Position numbers and translations under genes: made by a program
Notes under the pieces: generated by a model
Seen by the model: only the letters and a program-made list of their open reading frames with translations
Told to the model about the DNA's origin: nothing
The model's database searches: none
Part shown: one piece after another, positions 36,241 to 45,673 of the stretch
Position numbering within the stretch: the first letter of the stretch is position 1
Layout of the letters: each line of letters starts with the position of its first letter
NCBI GenBank assembly: GCA_903849645.1
Contig: CAINJJ010000015.1
Span: forward strand, 123,591 to 187,590
Length of the DNA stretch: 64,000 bases
Direction of reading: 5' to 3'
Source: an uncultured Acidobacteriaceae bacterium
GTDB taxonomy: Bacteria; Acidobacteriota; Terriglobia; Terriglobales; Acidobacteriaceae

Positions 36241-37539
36241 CTAGCGCGGGCTGGGGGCGGCTTTGGCGAAGTGGAAGGTGCAGTTGACCTGGTGGGTGGC
36301 GGGGTCGGGTTTTACGTCATAGGTGGTGATGACGGTCTGGAGCCACTTGGCCAGGGCCTTGTCTTTCTTTTGCGCCAGGGCGGAGAAGTTTGCGACGTAG
36401 CTCTCGTCGAAGACCGCGCCGGGGGCGAGTTTCCAGGCGAGCTTGAGTTTGGCGGCCATGGCGTCGGTGGCTCCGTCGAATTTGACCGAGGCCAGATGGT
36501 ACTGGTCGCCGGGGGTGATTTCGAGGGTGTAGTTGACGATGTGCGTCGCCTCGTTGAAGGCGGGGTGGGCGAGGGTGGAGCTGTCGAGATAGCCGATGGC
36601 GTGGCAGGCGTCGCGGACGGCGAGGAGATAGAGTTCGAGGGGGCGTCCAGAGTTGGCCGGGTATTTGGCCAGGATCTTCTGGACGTCGGCGCGGGCGACC
36701 GGTGCGGTGGCGGGGAAGTCGATGGCGCCGAGCTTGTAGATGCCGCCTTCGCGGATGGTGACGGCAAAGGGGATGTCGATGGACTGGTCGGAGACGATGG
36801 GCGGGTCGACAGGGGCGACGTCGATCTGAACCGCCGCATAACCCTCATCCTGGTAGAGGTCCTCAAAGGCGTGGTGAAGGCCGATGGCGGTGTTCTGGGT
36901 GTCAAAGTCGTTGCCGGTCTGGCCGGTGACGAGGAGGACGGCCCTGGCCTGCATGGCGGGGGAGACGCCGGCGAGCTGGATGCGCCCGATGCGTACGGGC
37001 GGCGCGGCGATGGTGAAGTTGACGGCGGTGATCTTCTGGGGGCCTATGCCGCTGGTGAGGGCGGCTTTGACGGTGGCCTTGAGGCCTTTGGCGGCGAGCA
37101 TGGCTTCGAATTGACGGCAGATGCCGTCGAGCAGAACGCCGCTGGCGGGGAGCAGTCCGCGATAGAGAGGGAAGCGGTCGCGAAGGGTGGCTTCGAGGTC
37201 CCTGCCTGGCGTGAGGGGCAGGTTGTCGAGGTGCATGGGGAAGAGCTGCGTGGCGGGGGTGAGGGTGAAGGTGAGCGTCTTGCGGTCGGAGGCGAACTTG
37301 ATCTCCTGAAAGAGGCCGGTGTCGCTAAGCTGCTTGGCGCGGTCTTTGACGTCGCGGGGGGTGAGGGGCGCGTCGGGCTTGAAGCCGGCGGCGGCGAGCA
37401 GCTCCTGCTGGGTGTATTGGGGGGCGCCCAGAAAGCGGATGGCGCGGGGAACGGCGGGCGGGGCTTTCTTTTGCGCCTGGCAGGGCAGGGCGCCGAGGAG
37501 CAGGAGTGCGATCGCGAGGGTGGGGGAGAGCCTGGTCAT
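36241..37539 (-). CDS. Secreted POTRA-like domain protein
   Basis: The 432-residue product has a signal peptide (LAIALLLLGALPCQA) and several repeats that resemble the POTRA fold of BamA/ShlB-type proteins: IRFLGAPQYTQQELLAAAG, VRIGRIQLAGVSPAMQAR, YQDEGYAAVQIDVAP, IYKLGAIDFPATAPVARADV and YHLASVKFDGATDAMAAKLK. No C-terminal beta-barrel is present, so it may be an accessory periplasmic protein rather than an assembly channel. The ATG at 37539 gives the signal peptide. The frame stays open to 38334 only as a shadow of the DMT transporter gene, which lies just upstream and is probably cotranscribed. Confidence 0.72.
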   Translation of the reverse strand: MTRLSPTLAIALLLLGALPCQAQKKAPPAVPRAIRFLGAPQYTQQELLAAAGFKPDAPLTPRDVKDRAKQLSDTGLFQEIKFASDRKTLTFTLTPATQLFPMHLDNLPLTPGRDLEATLRDRFPLYRGLLPASGVLLDGICRQFEAMLAAKGLKATVKAALTSGIGPQKITAVNFTIAAPPVRIGRIQLAGVSPAMQARAVLLVTGQTGNDFDTQNTAIGLHHAFEDLYQDEGYAAVQIDVAPVDPPIVSDQSIDIPFAVTIREGGIYKLGAIDFPATAPVARADVQKILAKYPANSGRPLELYLLAVRDACHAIGYLDSSTLAHPAFNEATHIVNYTLEITPGDQYHLASVKFDGATDAMAAKLKLAWKLAPGAVFDESYVANFSALAQKKDKALAKWLQTVITTYDVKPDPATHQVNCTFHFAKAAPSPR

Positions 37540-37588
37540 GTTGGGGCAAGGGTAGCAAATGGGGGGCGGTTGGGAAAGCGTGGCCGGC

Positions 37589-38536
37589 TCAGGCCTCGTG
37601 GGCGGTGGGGACGTGGGGCTGGGGCATGAGTTCGGTGAGGGCGATGCCGGCGAGGATGAGCACGGCTCCGGAGGCGGGGCGGAGGCCCAGGCGCTCGCTG
37701 GTGAGGAGGAATGAGGTGATCCAGGCAAAGACGGGCTCAAGGGTGAGAATGAGGGCGGTATGGGTGGAGGGCAGGATGGACTGCGCCCAGCTCTGGATGG
37801 AGAAGGCGGCGGCGGTAGCCAGGACGGCGGCGATGGCGAGAGCAATGGCGAGGCGGGGCGTCCAGCAGATGTGGGGATGCTCGATGAGGGGCAGGCTGAG
37901 GGCCATGAAGACGGCGCAGAAGCCGACCTGGAGGAGGGCCAGGGGCTGGAAGCCGATGCGCGGGGAGACGTGGCTGAGGGCGATGCAGTGGAAGGCGAAT
38001 CCGATGGCGCAGCCGAGGGTGAGGATGTCGCCCATGTTGATGGAGGAGAGGTCGGGCAGGAGGCTGAGGGCGGCGTTGAGGGCGCAGCCCTGCCCGCGGA
38101 CCTGGAGGGCGGTGGGCGCGGTGAGGAGGACGATGCCGATGAAGGCCAAGGCCGCGCCGAGAAAGGCGTTCCAGCGGGGGGCGCGCGCGCCGGGGGGCTT
38201 GAGGCCGGGAATGACGGAGAGCAGGGGGACGAGGACGACGAGCAGGCCGGTGATGAAGGCGGATTTGGAGGGCGTGGTGCGGGCCAGGCCCGTGGTCTGG
38301 AACTGGTATCCAGTGGCGAGGCAGAGGCCGACAACGGCTCCGGAGACGACCTGCCAGCGGCGGATGGCGCGCCAGTAGCGGTGATAGACCACGGCGAGCA
38401 CGGCGAAGGCGAGGGTCATGCGGACGAGGTTGAAGGCGGCCGGAGTGGCGTCGGCGAGTGCTCCCTTGATGAGCACAAAGGTGGAGCCCCAGACGGCGAC
38501 TACGAAGGTCATGAGGAGATAGGCGCGGAGCTTCAT
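37589..38536 (-). CDS. EamA/DMT-family transporter
   Basis: The 315-residue inner-membrane protein has about ten hydrophobic segments in two EamA repeats. The first starts MTFVVAVWGSTFVLIKGAL and contains the conserved proline-bearing LLVVLVPLLSVI segment. The second includes LTLEPVFAWITSFLLTSERL. Family members export amino acids or other metabolites; the substrate here is unknown. It precedes the POTRA-like gene by 49 bases. Confidence 0.9.
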   Translation of the reverse strand: MKLRAYLLMTFVVAVWGSTFVLIKGALADATPAAFNLVRMTLAFAVLAVVYHRYWRAIRRWQVVSGAVVGLCLATGYQFQTTGLARTTPSKSAFITGLLVVLVPLLSVIPGLKPPGARAPRWNAFLGAALAFIGIVLLTAPTALQVRGQGCALNAALSLLPDLSSINMGDILTLGCAIGFAFHCIALSHVSPRIGFQPLALLQVGFCAVFMALSLPLIEHPHICWTPRLAIALAIAAVLATAAAFSIQSWAQSILPSTHTALILTLEPVFAWITSFLLTSERLGLRPASGAVLILAGIALTELMPQPHVPTAHEA

Positions 38537-38553
38537 CTGACTGAATTATTGCA

Positions 38554-38695
38554 GCCACCTGCGGTGGGGCCAGTGTTTCGCAAGTATGAGTGGGTGGAGG
38601 GCCGTGGTCGCCCACCCGCGAAAAGCGCGGAAAAGATGGGGCACCCGGCCACCTGCGGTGGGGCCAGTGTTTCGCAAGTGTGAGTGGGTGGAGGG
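38554..38695. repeat. Direct repeat pair, 48 bp with 94-bp period
   Basis: Two near-identical 48-bp copies lie at 38554-38601 and 38648-38695, with one visible difference (A or G in CAAGTRTGAG). Each starts with a small palindrome, CCACC-TGC-GGTGG. The spacer contains a further GATGGGGCACCC motif like that near 63800. They fill the gap between the amidohydrolase and DMT genes; I see no gene in it. Confidence 0.85.
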
Positions 38696-38790
38696 TTGCG
38701 CTCCCCCACTCAATCGCCGAAAGGATTGCGAATGGATGCGGCACTCATATTTTCTGCTGAAGTCTTGACAGAAATTTTTGACTTTGGACC

Positions 38791-40581
38791 CTAGCGGCCG
38801 GCATAGGCTTCCTGGCCGGCGACGTAGCTGCCGAGGACGTTGGTGTCGAGGATGGCGGGGGCGCCGATCTTGTAGAGGTCGCGGTCGACAAGGATAAAGT
38901 CGGCGTCGAAGCCGGGGGCCAGCCTGCCCTTGTGCTTCTCGGCGAACTCGGCGAAGGCGGAGCCCTGGGTGTAGGCATAGAGGGCCTGGCCGCGGCTGAG
39001 CTTGCTCTCGGGGAAGTAGGTCTTTTTGCCCTTCTCGTCCATGCGGGTGACGGCGGCGTAGAGGCCGCGGAAGGGCGTGATGGGCTCGACGGGGTAGTCG
39101 GTGCCAAAGGCGAGGGGCACCCCGGCGTCGAGGAAGGCCTTCCAGGCGTAGGAGTAGGCGGCGCGCTGGGGGCCGAGGCGGTCCTGAGCCCAGTTCATGT
39201 CGGTGAGCAGGTGGTTGGGCTGCATGGAGGCGATGACGCCGAGTTTGGCGAAGCGCTGGATGTCGGCGGGGTCCACGACCTGGGCGTGTTCGACGCGGTC
39301 GCGGGCATTTTTGGCGACTGTGGGCCAGCAGCGCTCGACCTTGTAGGGGTTCTTGTCCTGGGGGGCGAGCTCGGGGCAACTGTCCCAGGTCTGGCTGTAG
39401 GCGTCGAGGGCCATGGAGGCGGCCTGGTCGCCGATGGCGTGAAAGCCCAACTGGAAGCCGGCCTGGGCGCGCTCGACGGCCATTTTATTCAGCTCTGGCT
39501 GGGTGTACTGGGGCAGGCCGGTGTTGGCGGGCTCGTCGGCGAAGGGGGCTTTCATGGCGGCGGTGTGGGAGCCGAGCGAGCCGTCCATGAAGCCCTTCAA
39601 CATGCTGGTGTGGAGGAGGGGGTCGTTGAGGTCGTGGTGGGCGCGCATCTTTTTCAAGTCATCGAGAGGGGCGGCAAAGGGGAGCCACTCGCTGATGCGG
39701 AGGTGGAGGCTGCCTTCTTTTTCCAGTTCTTCAAAGACGAGGAAGTCCTGCCAGTCGGAGTTGTCCTGGACGCTGGTGACGCCGTGGCTGAGGGCGTCCT
39801 GGATGGCCAGTTCGTCGCCCTTGCGGCGCTCATCGTGACGGGGCGGGGGAATGACCTTGTAAACGAGGTCCTGGGCGGATTCGCGGAGGATGCCGGTGGG
39901 CTCGCCCTGAGCGTCGAGGTCGATTGCGCCGCCCTGGGGGGGGACGGTCTTGCCGGTGATGCCGGCGGCGGCCAGAGCAGCGGAGTTGGCGATGGCAATG
40001 TGGCCGTCGATGCGGTCGAGGAAGGTGGGATTGCCGTTGGTGACCTTGTCGAGGTCCTGGCGGGTGGGGAGGACCTTCTTTTCCCAGAGGGTGTGGTCCC
40101 AGTTGCCGCCGGTGAGCCAATGGCCGGCGGAGGCCTGGTTGGCGAAGGACTCGATTTTGGCGAGCATGTCAGCCAGGGATTTGACTCCGGTGAGGTCCAC
40201 GTTGAGCTTGGTGCGCCCGGCGCCGCCGAGGTGGGTGTGGGCGTCGTTGAAGCCGGGGAAGATGTAGGCGCCGGTGTTGGCGGAGTTCACGTCGCGCAGG
40301 TGGGTGTGGGGGCCGGCGAGGCGGGTGATTTCTTCGTTGGTGCCGATGGCGAGGACCTTGCCGCCCCCGATGGCCATGGCCTGGACGGTTTCGGGCTTGT
40401 CTTCGGCAAAGCCCGCGCCAGTGTAGATGACGGCGTCAAAGAAGATGTAGTCCGGGGCGGAGGTAAGGGCCGGTTTGGGCTTGACGCGGCTGGCTGGCGC
40501 GCGGTGGGGGGCGGGCGTCTGGGCAAAAGAGAACGAGGTTGTGGCAAGCAGAGTGGCGAGGAGTGCGGGGAAGGCGCGCAT
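38791..40581 (-). CDS. Secreted amidohydrolase, YtcJ-like
   Basis: The 596-residue metal-dependent hydrolase has a signal peptide (ALLATLLATTSFSFA). The amidohydrolase_3 layout is clear: FPGFNDAHTHLGGAG (metal-binding HTH), the GNWDHTLWE block, LLHTSMLKGFMDGSLGSHTAAM, GFHAIGDQAASMALDAY, VEHAQVVDP, FGTDYPVEP, and the C-terminal composite-domain end KGRLAPGFDADFILVDRD. Relatives hydrolyse N-formylated, carbamate or amide compounds. The substrate is unknown. Confidence 0.9.
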   Translation of the reverse strand: MRAFPALLATLLATTSFSFAQTPAPHRAPASRVKPKPALTSAPDYIFFDAVIYTGAGFAEDKPETVQAMAIGGGKVLAIGTNEEITRLAGPHTHLRDVNSANTGAYIFPGFNDAHTHLGGAGRTKLNVDLTGVKSLADMLAKIESFANQASAGHWLTGGNWDHTLWEKKVLPTRQDLDKVTNGNPTFLDRIDGHIAIANSAALAAAGITGKTVPPQGGAIDLDAQGEPTGILRESAQDLVYKVIPPPRHDERRKGDELAIQDALSHGVTSVQDNSDWQDFLVFEELEKEGSLHLRISEWLPFAAPLDDLKKMRAHHDLNDPLLHTSMLKGFMDGSLGSHTAAMKAPFADEPANTGLPQYTQPELNKMAVERAQAGFQLGFHAIGDQAASMALDAYSQTWDSCPELAPQDKNPYKVERCWPTVAKNARDRVEHAQVVDPADIQRFAKLGVIASMQPNHLLTDMNWAQDRLGPQRAAYSYAWKAFLDAGVPLAFGTDYPVEPITPFRGLYAAVTRMDEKGKKTYFPESKLSRGQALYAYTQGSAFAEFAEKHKGRLAPGFDADFILVDRDLYKIGAPAILDTNVLGSYVAGQEAYAGR

Positions 40582-40689
40582 GGGCGGAGTTTAGCAGGGT
40601 CCGGTGCGGCGAGTCTCAGGGCCGCGATAGCGGGAGCCCCATCGTCCGCTCTTGGACGGGCTTTCGACGCCATCCGTTGTGGCCGCTTC

Positions 40690-41002
40690 AGATGAACAGG
40701 CACGACTCCTGCGCCCCTACGGGGCTTGGGACTGTAGTTGGCGGTCAACCCAGGACTGCGCTTCGCTTGTCCTGGGCTATTCTCCCTGGCCCCTCCGGGG
40801 CCGTTGCGGCGGCAAGTCGATCATTTCGGCCGTAACGCGACGGGTCGCACCGGCTGCTCAGGTTGGCAGGGTGATTGAAGTGAATGCCGGATGCGCCAGT
40901 CTAGAGTGCCTCAGAACAGGCCTTTGCCGGCTCGAACCTTTCCTCGGGGGCTAAAGCCCCAGGTTCATTTTGCGGTCATTACGGCACGACTGAAGTCGTG
41001 CC
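40690..41002. repeat. Mosaic of REP-like palindromes
   Basis: The 453-base gap between the M20 peptidase and amidohydrolase genes holds no credible gene. It has five clean palindromes: GCCCC-TAC-GGGGC (40713-40725), CCCAGGAC/GTCCTGGG (40749-40776), GGCCCC-TCC-GGGGCC (40788-40802), GGGGCTAAAGCCCC (40947-40960) and GGCACGACT-GA-AGTCGTGCC (40983-41002). The arrangement resembles a bacterial interspersed mosaic element. Confidence 0.75.
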
Positions 41003-41034
41003 CTTTCAAAACATCCGCTCATGCAGGGGATTGC

Positions 41035-42294
41035 TCAGAGTTCGGCAGCCCATTCGAGCATGGCGAGCGTGAGGAGGAGAACGCGTTTGAGGCCGGCTTC
41101 GCGGTGTTTTGCCGAGTACCACTCGGCCACGGTGTGTGCGCCGCCGCCGTCGCCGCCCGCGCCCATCGAGAGGGAGGGGATGCCGAGCGAGAGGGGGATG
41201 TTGGCGTCGGTGGAGCCGAGGCGAAGGTCGGTTTGCAGGCCAAGGTGGCGGTCGACGGCGCGGAGGGCGTCCAGCAGGGGGGAGTCGGCGGGGAGGTGGG
41301 CGGCGGGACGGTCGCCAATCTTGTCAATGGCGAAGGCCAGTTGACCGCGGCTGCGAATGGCGAGGGACCGGGGTTCTGCGTTCCAGTGGTCCACGGCGTC
41401 TTCCACGGCGCGATGCAGGGCCACTTCGAGGCGGAGGAGCTGGTCGGGGCTGGTGGAGCGGAAGTCGATTGCCGCCTGGGCGCTCTCCGGGATCGAGTTG
41501 ACGCTGGTGCCGCCCTGGATGGTGCCGAGGTTGAGGGTGGTGCGGGGCTCCTCGGGCAGGGGCGTCTGGGCCACCATGGCCAGGGCCGAGGCGAGGGCGG
41601 CGATGGGGTTGGGGGTGCCTGCGTCCGTGAAGCTGTGGCCGCCGGGCCCGGTGACCGTGACGCGGAACCGGCGGCTGCCCAGGGCCTGGGTGACGGCAGA
41701 GTCGGCGCCAGCTCCATCAAGGACGATGTGGGCCGCGATGCGCCCGGCCAGGGGGCTTGCGTTGTAGAGATGCCGGACGCCGCGCAGGTCGCCTTCGCCT
41801 TCTTCGCCCACGTTGGCGAGGAAGAGAAGGGGGACGGGTAGTTCGACCTTGGCATGAACGAGGGCCGTGGCGAGGGCCAGCAGGCCGACAAGGCCGGCTC
41901 CGTTGTCGCAGGCGCCGGGGGCTTCCAGAAGGTCGCCGTCCAAATTGGGTTTGATGGGGGTATCGGCGGGGAAGACGGTGTCGAGGTGGGCGGAGAGGAC
42001 GACGAGGGGGCCTGTGCTCTCGGGAGGCAGGGCGGCGGCGGGGAGCAATCCAAGCACATTGCCGGCCCGGTCGATTTCTACCTGGGCGAGTCCAATCCCG
42101 GTGAAGCGGTCGGCGAACCACCGGGAGCGCGCTTGTTCGCCGAAGGGCGGGGCGGGGATGGCGACGAAGGCCGCCTGCCAGTCCATGATGGTTTTGGGAT
42201 TGCCGTGCAACCAGGAAAAGGCGCCGTGAACCGGCCTCTGCGAGGCCAGCGCCGTAACACGGGAGAAGGCAGAACTGCGTGGAAAGAGGGCCAT
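41035..42294 (-). CDS. M20-family metallopeptidase (peptidase T-like)
   Basis: This is a 419-residue di-zinc aminopeptidase or carboxypeptidase-type hydrolase. Metal and catalytic motifs are in order: LSAHLDTVFP (His and Asp), GACDNGAG (bridging Asp), NVGEEGEGD (catalytic Glu pair), VLDGAG, GPGGHSF for the dimerisation domain, and the final ligand in GGAHTVAEW. The start at 42294 follows the truA stop codon by ten bases, so the genes are probably cotranscribed; the frame upstream overlaps truA and is not coding. There is no signal peptide, so it acts in the cytoplasm. Confidence 0.88.
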   Translation of the reverse strand: MALFPRSSAFSRVTALASQRPVHGAFSWLHGNPKTIMDWQAAFVAIPAPPFGEQARSRWFADRFTGIGLAQVEIDRAGNVLGLLPAAALPPESTGPLVVLSAHLDTVFPADTPIKPNLDGDLLEAPGACDNGAGLVGLLALATALVHAKVELPVPLLFLANVGEEGEGDLRGVRHLYNASPLAGRIAAHIVLDGAGADSAVTQALGSRRFRVTVTGPGGHSFTDAGTPNPIAALASALAMVAQTPLPEEPRTTLNLGTIQGGTSVNSIPESAQAAIDFRSTSPDQLLRLEVALHRAVEDAVDHWNAEPRSLAIRSRGQLAFAIDKIGDRPAAHLPADSPLLDALRAVDRHLGLQTDLRLGSTDANIPLSLGIPSLSMGAGGDGGGAHTVAEWYSAKHREAGLKRVLLLTLAMLEWAAEL

Positions 42295-42304
42295 AGGGAC
42301 TCTT

Positions 42305-43150
42305 TCAGGGTAGCAGGGGCGCGGGATACTCCACGGAATGGAGAAAGAGCCCGCGGGCCGGGGCGGTGGGACCGGCGGCGGAGCGGTCGCGGGCGGCGAG
42401 GATGGCGGGAAGCTGGGAGGCAGCGATTTTGCCGCGGCCAACCTCGATCATTGCGCCGACCAGGTTGCGGACCATGTGGTGGAGAAAGCCGTTGCCGCGG
42501 ACGCGATAGACGAGCAGTTCGCCTAACTCCGAGGGCTGAGGTGTCCACACGGAGGAGTAGAGGGTGCGGACGGTTCCGGCGACCTTGGCGGGGATGTAAT
42601 CGGGACTGTCGGGGACGGGGGTTCTGGCGGCGAGGTCGGGGTCGGTGGCGGCGAAGCTGAGAAAGTCGTGCTCGCCGAGGAAGGCAGAGGCCGCGGAGTC
42701 CATGGCGGCCAGGTCCATGGGCCAGCGGCAGGCATAGACATAGCGGGCCAGGAACGGCGGGCAGAGTGCGCCGCGGAAGATGCGGTACTCGTAGGTCTTG
42801 GCCACGGTGGAGTGGCGGGCGTGGAAGGAGGCGGGCACGGGCAGGGTTTCCAGGATGCGGATGGAGGCCGGGAGCTTGCCGTTGAGGGCGCGGTGGAGGT
42901 TGGCGGCGGGGATGGGAGCGGCGAGGGCGAAGCTGGCGACCTGGGCGAGAGCGTGGACGCCGGCGTCGGTGCGACCGGAGCCCTGGGGCAGGGGGGATTC
43001 GCCGGTGATCCGGTTGAGGGCGGTTTGCAGTTCGCCCTGGACGGTGCGCTCGCCGGGCTGGACCTGCCAGCCGCGGAACTCGGTGCCGTCGTAGGCCAGG
43101 GTAACCTTCCAGTTTTGCAGCGGGGGCGCGGGATGGGGGCTGGTTTCCAC
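42305..43150 (-). CDS. truA: tRNA pseudouridine synthase A
   Basis: TruA converts uridines 38-40 of the tRNA anticodon stem to pseudouridine. The catalytic aspartate is Asp62 in GSGRTDAGVHALAQVA. VTLAYDGTEFRGWQVQPGERTVQG, STVAKTYEYRIF, and GNGFLHHMVRNLVGAMIEVGRG are all present. The start is taken as the GTG at 43150, giving 281 residues, close to the family norm; no clear ribosome binding site is seen. The frame stays open to 43600 without similarity to TruA. Confidence 0.92.
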   Translation of the reverse strand: METSPHPAPPLQNWKVTLAYDGTEFRGWQVQPGERTVQGELQTALNRITGESPLPQGSGRTDAGVHALAQVASFALAAPIPAANLHRALNGKLPASIRILETLPVPASFHARHSTVAKTYEYRIFRGALCPPFLARYVYACRWPMDLAAMDSAASAFLGEHDFLSFAATDPDLAARTPVPDSPDYIPAKVAGTVRTLYSSVWTPQPSELGELLVYRVRGNGFLHHMVRNLVGAMIEVGRGKIAASQLPAILAARDRSAAGPTAPARGLFLHSVEYPAPLLP

Positions 43151-43459
43151 GGTGAAGGGCGTTGAGAACAGGGTATAGGACGGGAGCGGTTCAGAAACCA
43201 GGAAAGGCGGTGGGATATACTCAGCTTTCCGTGCCTTGCGGCGGTCTTGCCGCCGGGGAGGGCGCGGACAGGGACAAAAGTCAGCGAACGGGTGGAACGA
43301 ACCGCGAGCGGTGCGCGTATTGACCGGTGAGCAGTAGATTGCGCGCCAGGGTGCAAGCGAAAATTGTCCTGGGAAGTCACAAATATGCGTCCGGAGAGCC
43401 TCTCCGGCCGTCTTGATGAATGGCACCCCACATGCCTCAGCAACTCGTGGAGAGGAATC
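43151..43459. promoter_or_regulatory. Divergent intergenic region, truA / TolC-family gene
   Basis: These 309 bases must contain the promoters of both divergent genes. I could not pick a convincing -35/-10 pair. The only firm element is GGAGAGGAATC (43449-43459), the ribosome binding site of the TolC-family gene. Confidence 0.3.
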
Positions 43460-45598
43460 ATGCATTTGTTCGGTACAAATGTGTTTGAGCATCAGGAAGT
43501 GACCGCCGTCAAAGGGCGCGGACAGGCAGGCACAAAGCTGCGGGCAATCGCGGCGGTCGTGCTGACATTGGCGGCAGGCGTGCCCTCGGGATTTGCGCAA
43601 CAGGCAGCGGCGGCTGCGCCAGACAAGGCAGCCTCGGAGCTGCCCTCGGCTCCGACGCCGGTAGCGACCGAGCCACTGAACCTGCGCGCGTCGCAGCGGG
43701 ATTTCTCAAAGCCCGCCGGCAGTTTGCTGGGCAACCCGATCAACATGTATCGGCCGACCACGGTGGCGAAGGCCAGTTTTGTGAACTCGGTGCGCCTGAG
43801 CGACCTGGTCAAGGACGGCAAGATTCGGCTGAGCCTGTCGGACGCGATCGCGCTGGCTCTGGAAAATAACTACGACATCGCCATCTCCCGCTACTACATG
43901 GACCTGGCGGACCTGGACCTGATGCGGGCCAAGGCAGGGCAGTTCCTGCAAGGCTCGGGGGCGACGGTCAACAGCTTTACGCAGGGCGGTTACTCGTCAT
44001 CAACGGGCGCGGGCGGCGGTCCGGGCGCGGCCACGGGCGGCGCAGCCTCGGGCATTGGCGGCCTCCAGACCACGGCTTCCGGCGCAGGTCCGGCGCCGCA
44101 GGCGTTTATCGACCCCACCGTCACGGGAGCCCTCAAGTTCGATCGTGCCAGCCAGCCCTCCAGCAGTTTTTTCACCGGCGGCACCAGCACCACCAACACA
44201 TACAACTTCACCTACAACCAGGGTTTCGTGACGGGCACTGCATTCCAGTTCACCCTGGACAACTCCAAGGGAACCTCGACCAACCCTACGACCACTTACA
44301 GCCCGGTGTACAACGCCAGCTTCAACGCCCAGGTTACGCAGCATCTGCTGCAGGGCGCCGGCATCTGGATCAACAAGCGCTTTGTCTATCAGGCCACCAA
44401 CAACCGCCAGATTACGGACTCGACCTTCCGCCAGCAGATTCTCTACACCGTCAATCAGGTGGAGAACATCTACTGGGGCCTGGTGAACGCCTACGAGGAT
44501 GTGCAGGCCAAAGAGCAGGCGCTGGAACAGAGCAGCAAGCTCTCCGCCGACAACCGCAAGCAGTTGGAGATTGGCACACTGGCCCCGCTGGACGTGGTGA
44601 ACTCGGACTCGGCGGTGGCCTCGGACAAGCAGGCGCTGATCAGCTCGCAGAACACCTTGAACTACCAGCAGCAGATCATCAAGCAGGCGATTGCCCGCAA
44701 CCTGAACGATCCGGCGCTGGTGGCTGCCGCCGTGATTCCCACGGACCGCGTCAGCATCGCGGAGATTCCCGAGGAGAAGCAGCCGGTAGACGAGCTGGTG
44801 CAAGAGGCCTTCAGGAACAGCCCGGTGCTGGAGCAGGCAGTGCTTGCGCTGAAGAACGACCAGATCAGCCTGCGCGGCGCCAGGAACGGATTGCTGCCGA
44901 CGGTGGATGTGTACGGCTACCTGGGCGGATCGGGTGTTTCCGGTTCCATCAGCTCCAATCTCAATTGCGGCTTTTATCCGGCGGGCAAATGCCCTTCGAG
45001 CAATCCGAAGGCTGACCCCACCAAGTACGCGTATGTCCCTCCCACCGGCTACGGCACGGCTCTTGGCAATGCGTTTGACAATTCGTCTCCGGACAAGGGA
45101 TTCGGATTCAACATCAACATCCCCCTCCGCAACCGGACCGCACAGGCGGAGCAGGCAACGGCGCTGATCCAGTATCGCCAGGCTGAACTGCGGTTGGAGC
45201 AGCTCTACACGCAGATCCGGATGCAGGTGGTGAACGCGCAGTTTGCGCTGACCAACGACCGGGCGCTGGTGCAGGCATCGATTGCCGCGCATGACTTTGC
45301 GCAGCAGAGCCTGGACGCGGAGGTCAAGAAGCTGCGGCTGGGCGCCTCGACCACGGCGAACGTGCTGCTGCAGCAGAAGAACCTGGCGACGGCGGAGAAC
45401 AACCGGCTGTCTGCCCAGGCCACCTATGCCAAGGATCGCGCGGGGCTCTACCAGACGCTGGCCAGCACGCTGAAGCAGTACGGCATCAACCTGACCGACG
45501 CGGCAACGGGTGTTGTGAAGGCGGCGCCGGTGGTGCCCGGATTGACGCCGGCCAAAGAAGGCGCGGAGCCGACGCTGGTTGCGCCATCGACCAACTAA
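43460..45598 (+). CDS. TolC-family outer-membrane efflux protein
   Basis: The 712-residue protein has a basic N-terminal region with a signal segment (LRAIAAVVLTLAAGVPSGFAQ) and two OEP repeats of long helices: LSLSDAIALALENNYDIAISRYY and RQQILYTVNQVENIYWGLVNAYEDVQA in the first, VDELVQEAFRNSPVLEQAVLALK and AEQATALIQYRQAELRLEQL in the second. It should form the outer-membrane channel of an efflux or type I secretion system. It is longer than E. coli TolC because of a glycine/serine/threonine-rich insertion near residues 175-260. No inner-membrane pump is adjacent. GGAGAGGAATC precedes the ATG. Confidence 0.88.
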   Translation: MHLFGTNVFEHQEVTAVKGRGQAGTKLRAIAAVVLTLAAGVPSGFAQQAAAAAPDKAASELPSAPTPVATEPLNLRASQRDFSKPAGSLLGNPINMYRPTTVAKASFVNSVRLSDLVKDGKIRLSLSDAIALALENNYDIAISRYYMDLADLDLMRAKAGQFLQGSGATVNSFTQGGYSSSTGAGGGPGAATGGAASGIGGLQTTASGAGPAPQAFIDPTVTGALKFDRASQPSSSFFTGGTSTTNTYNFTYNQGFVTGTAFQFTLDNSKGTSTNPTTTYSPVYNASFNAQVTQHLLQGAGIWINKRFVYQATNNRQITDSTFRQQILYTVNQVENIYWGLVNAYEDVQAKEQALEQSSKLSADNRKQLEIGTLAPLDVVNSDSAVASDKQALISSQNTLNYQQQIIKQAIARNLNDPALVAAAVIPTDRVSIAEIPEEKQPVDELVQEAFRNSPVLEQAVLALKNDQISLRGARNGLLPTVDVYGYLGGSGVSGSISSNLNCGFYPAGKCPSSNPKADPTKYAYVPPTGYGTALGNAFDNSSPDKGFGFNINIPLRNRTAQAEQATALIQYRQAELRLEQLYTQIRMQVVNAQFALTNDRALVQASIAAHDFAQQSLDAEVKKLRLGASTTANVLLQQKNLATAENNRLSAQATYAKDRAGLYQTLASTLKQYGINLTDAATGVVKAAPVVPGLTPAKEGAEPTLVAPSTN

Positions 45599-45618
45599 CT
45601 GGAAGCTGATGCAAACGG

Positions 45619-45650
45619 AAAGGCCCGGCAGATTGCCGGGCCTTTCTGTT
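45619..45650. terminator. Terminator shared by the TolC-family gene and aroA
   Basis: A perfect 12-bp stem (AAAGGCCCGGCA with TGCCGGGCCTTT) closes a three-base loop and is followed by CTGTTTGG. It lies 20 bases after the plus-strand stop and 24 bases beyond the minus-strand aroA stop. Its A/T-rich flanks allow use in both directions. Confidence 0.85.
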
Positions 45651-45673
45651 TGGAGTTGAGGTTTGCGGCGGGG

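Noticed and set aside
37540..38334. Minus-strand extension of the POTRA-like gene
   Set aside because: The extra residues are a serine/proline-rich shadow of the DMT transporter gene in another frame. The signal peptide begins at 37539.
40652..40954. 100-codon plus-strand frame
   Set aside because: It consists mainly of translated palindromic repeats and has no protein character.
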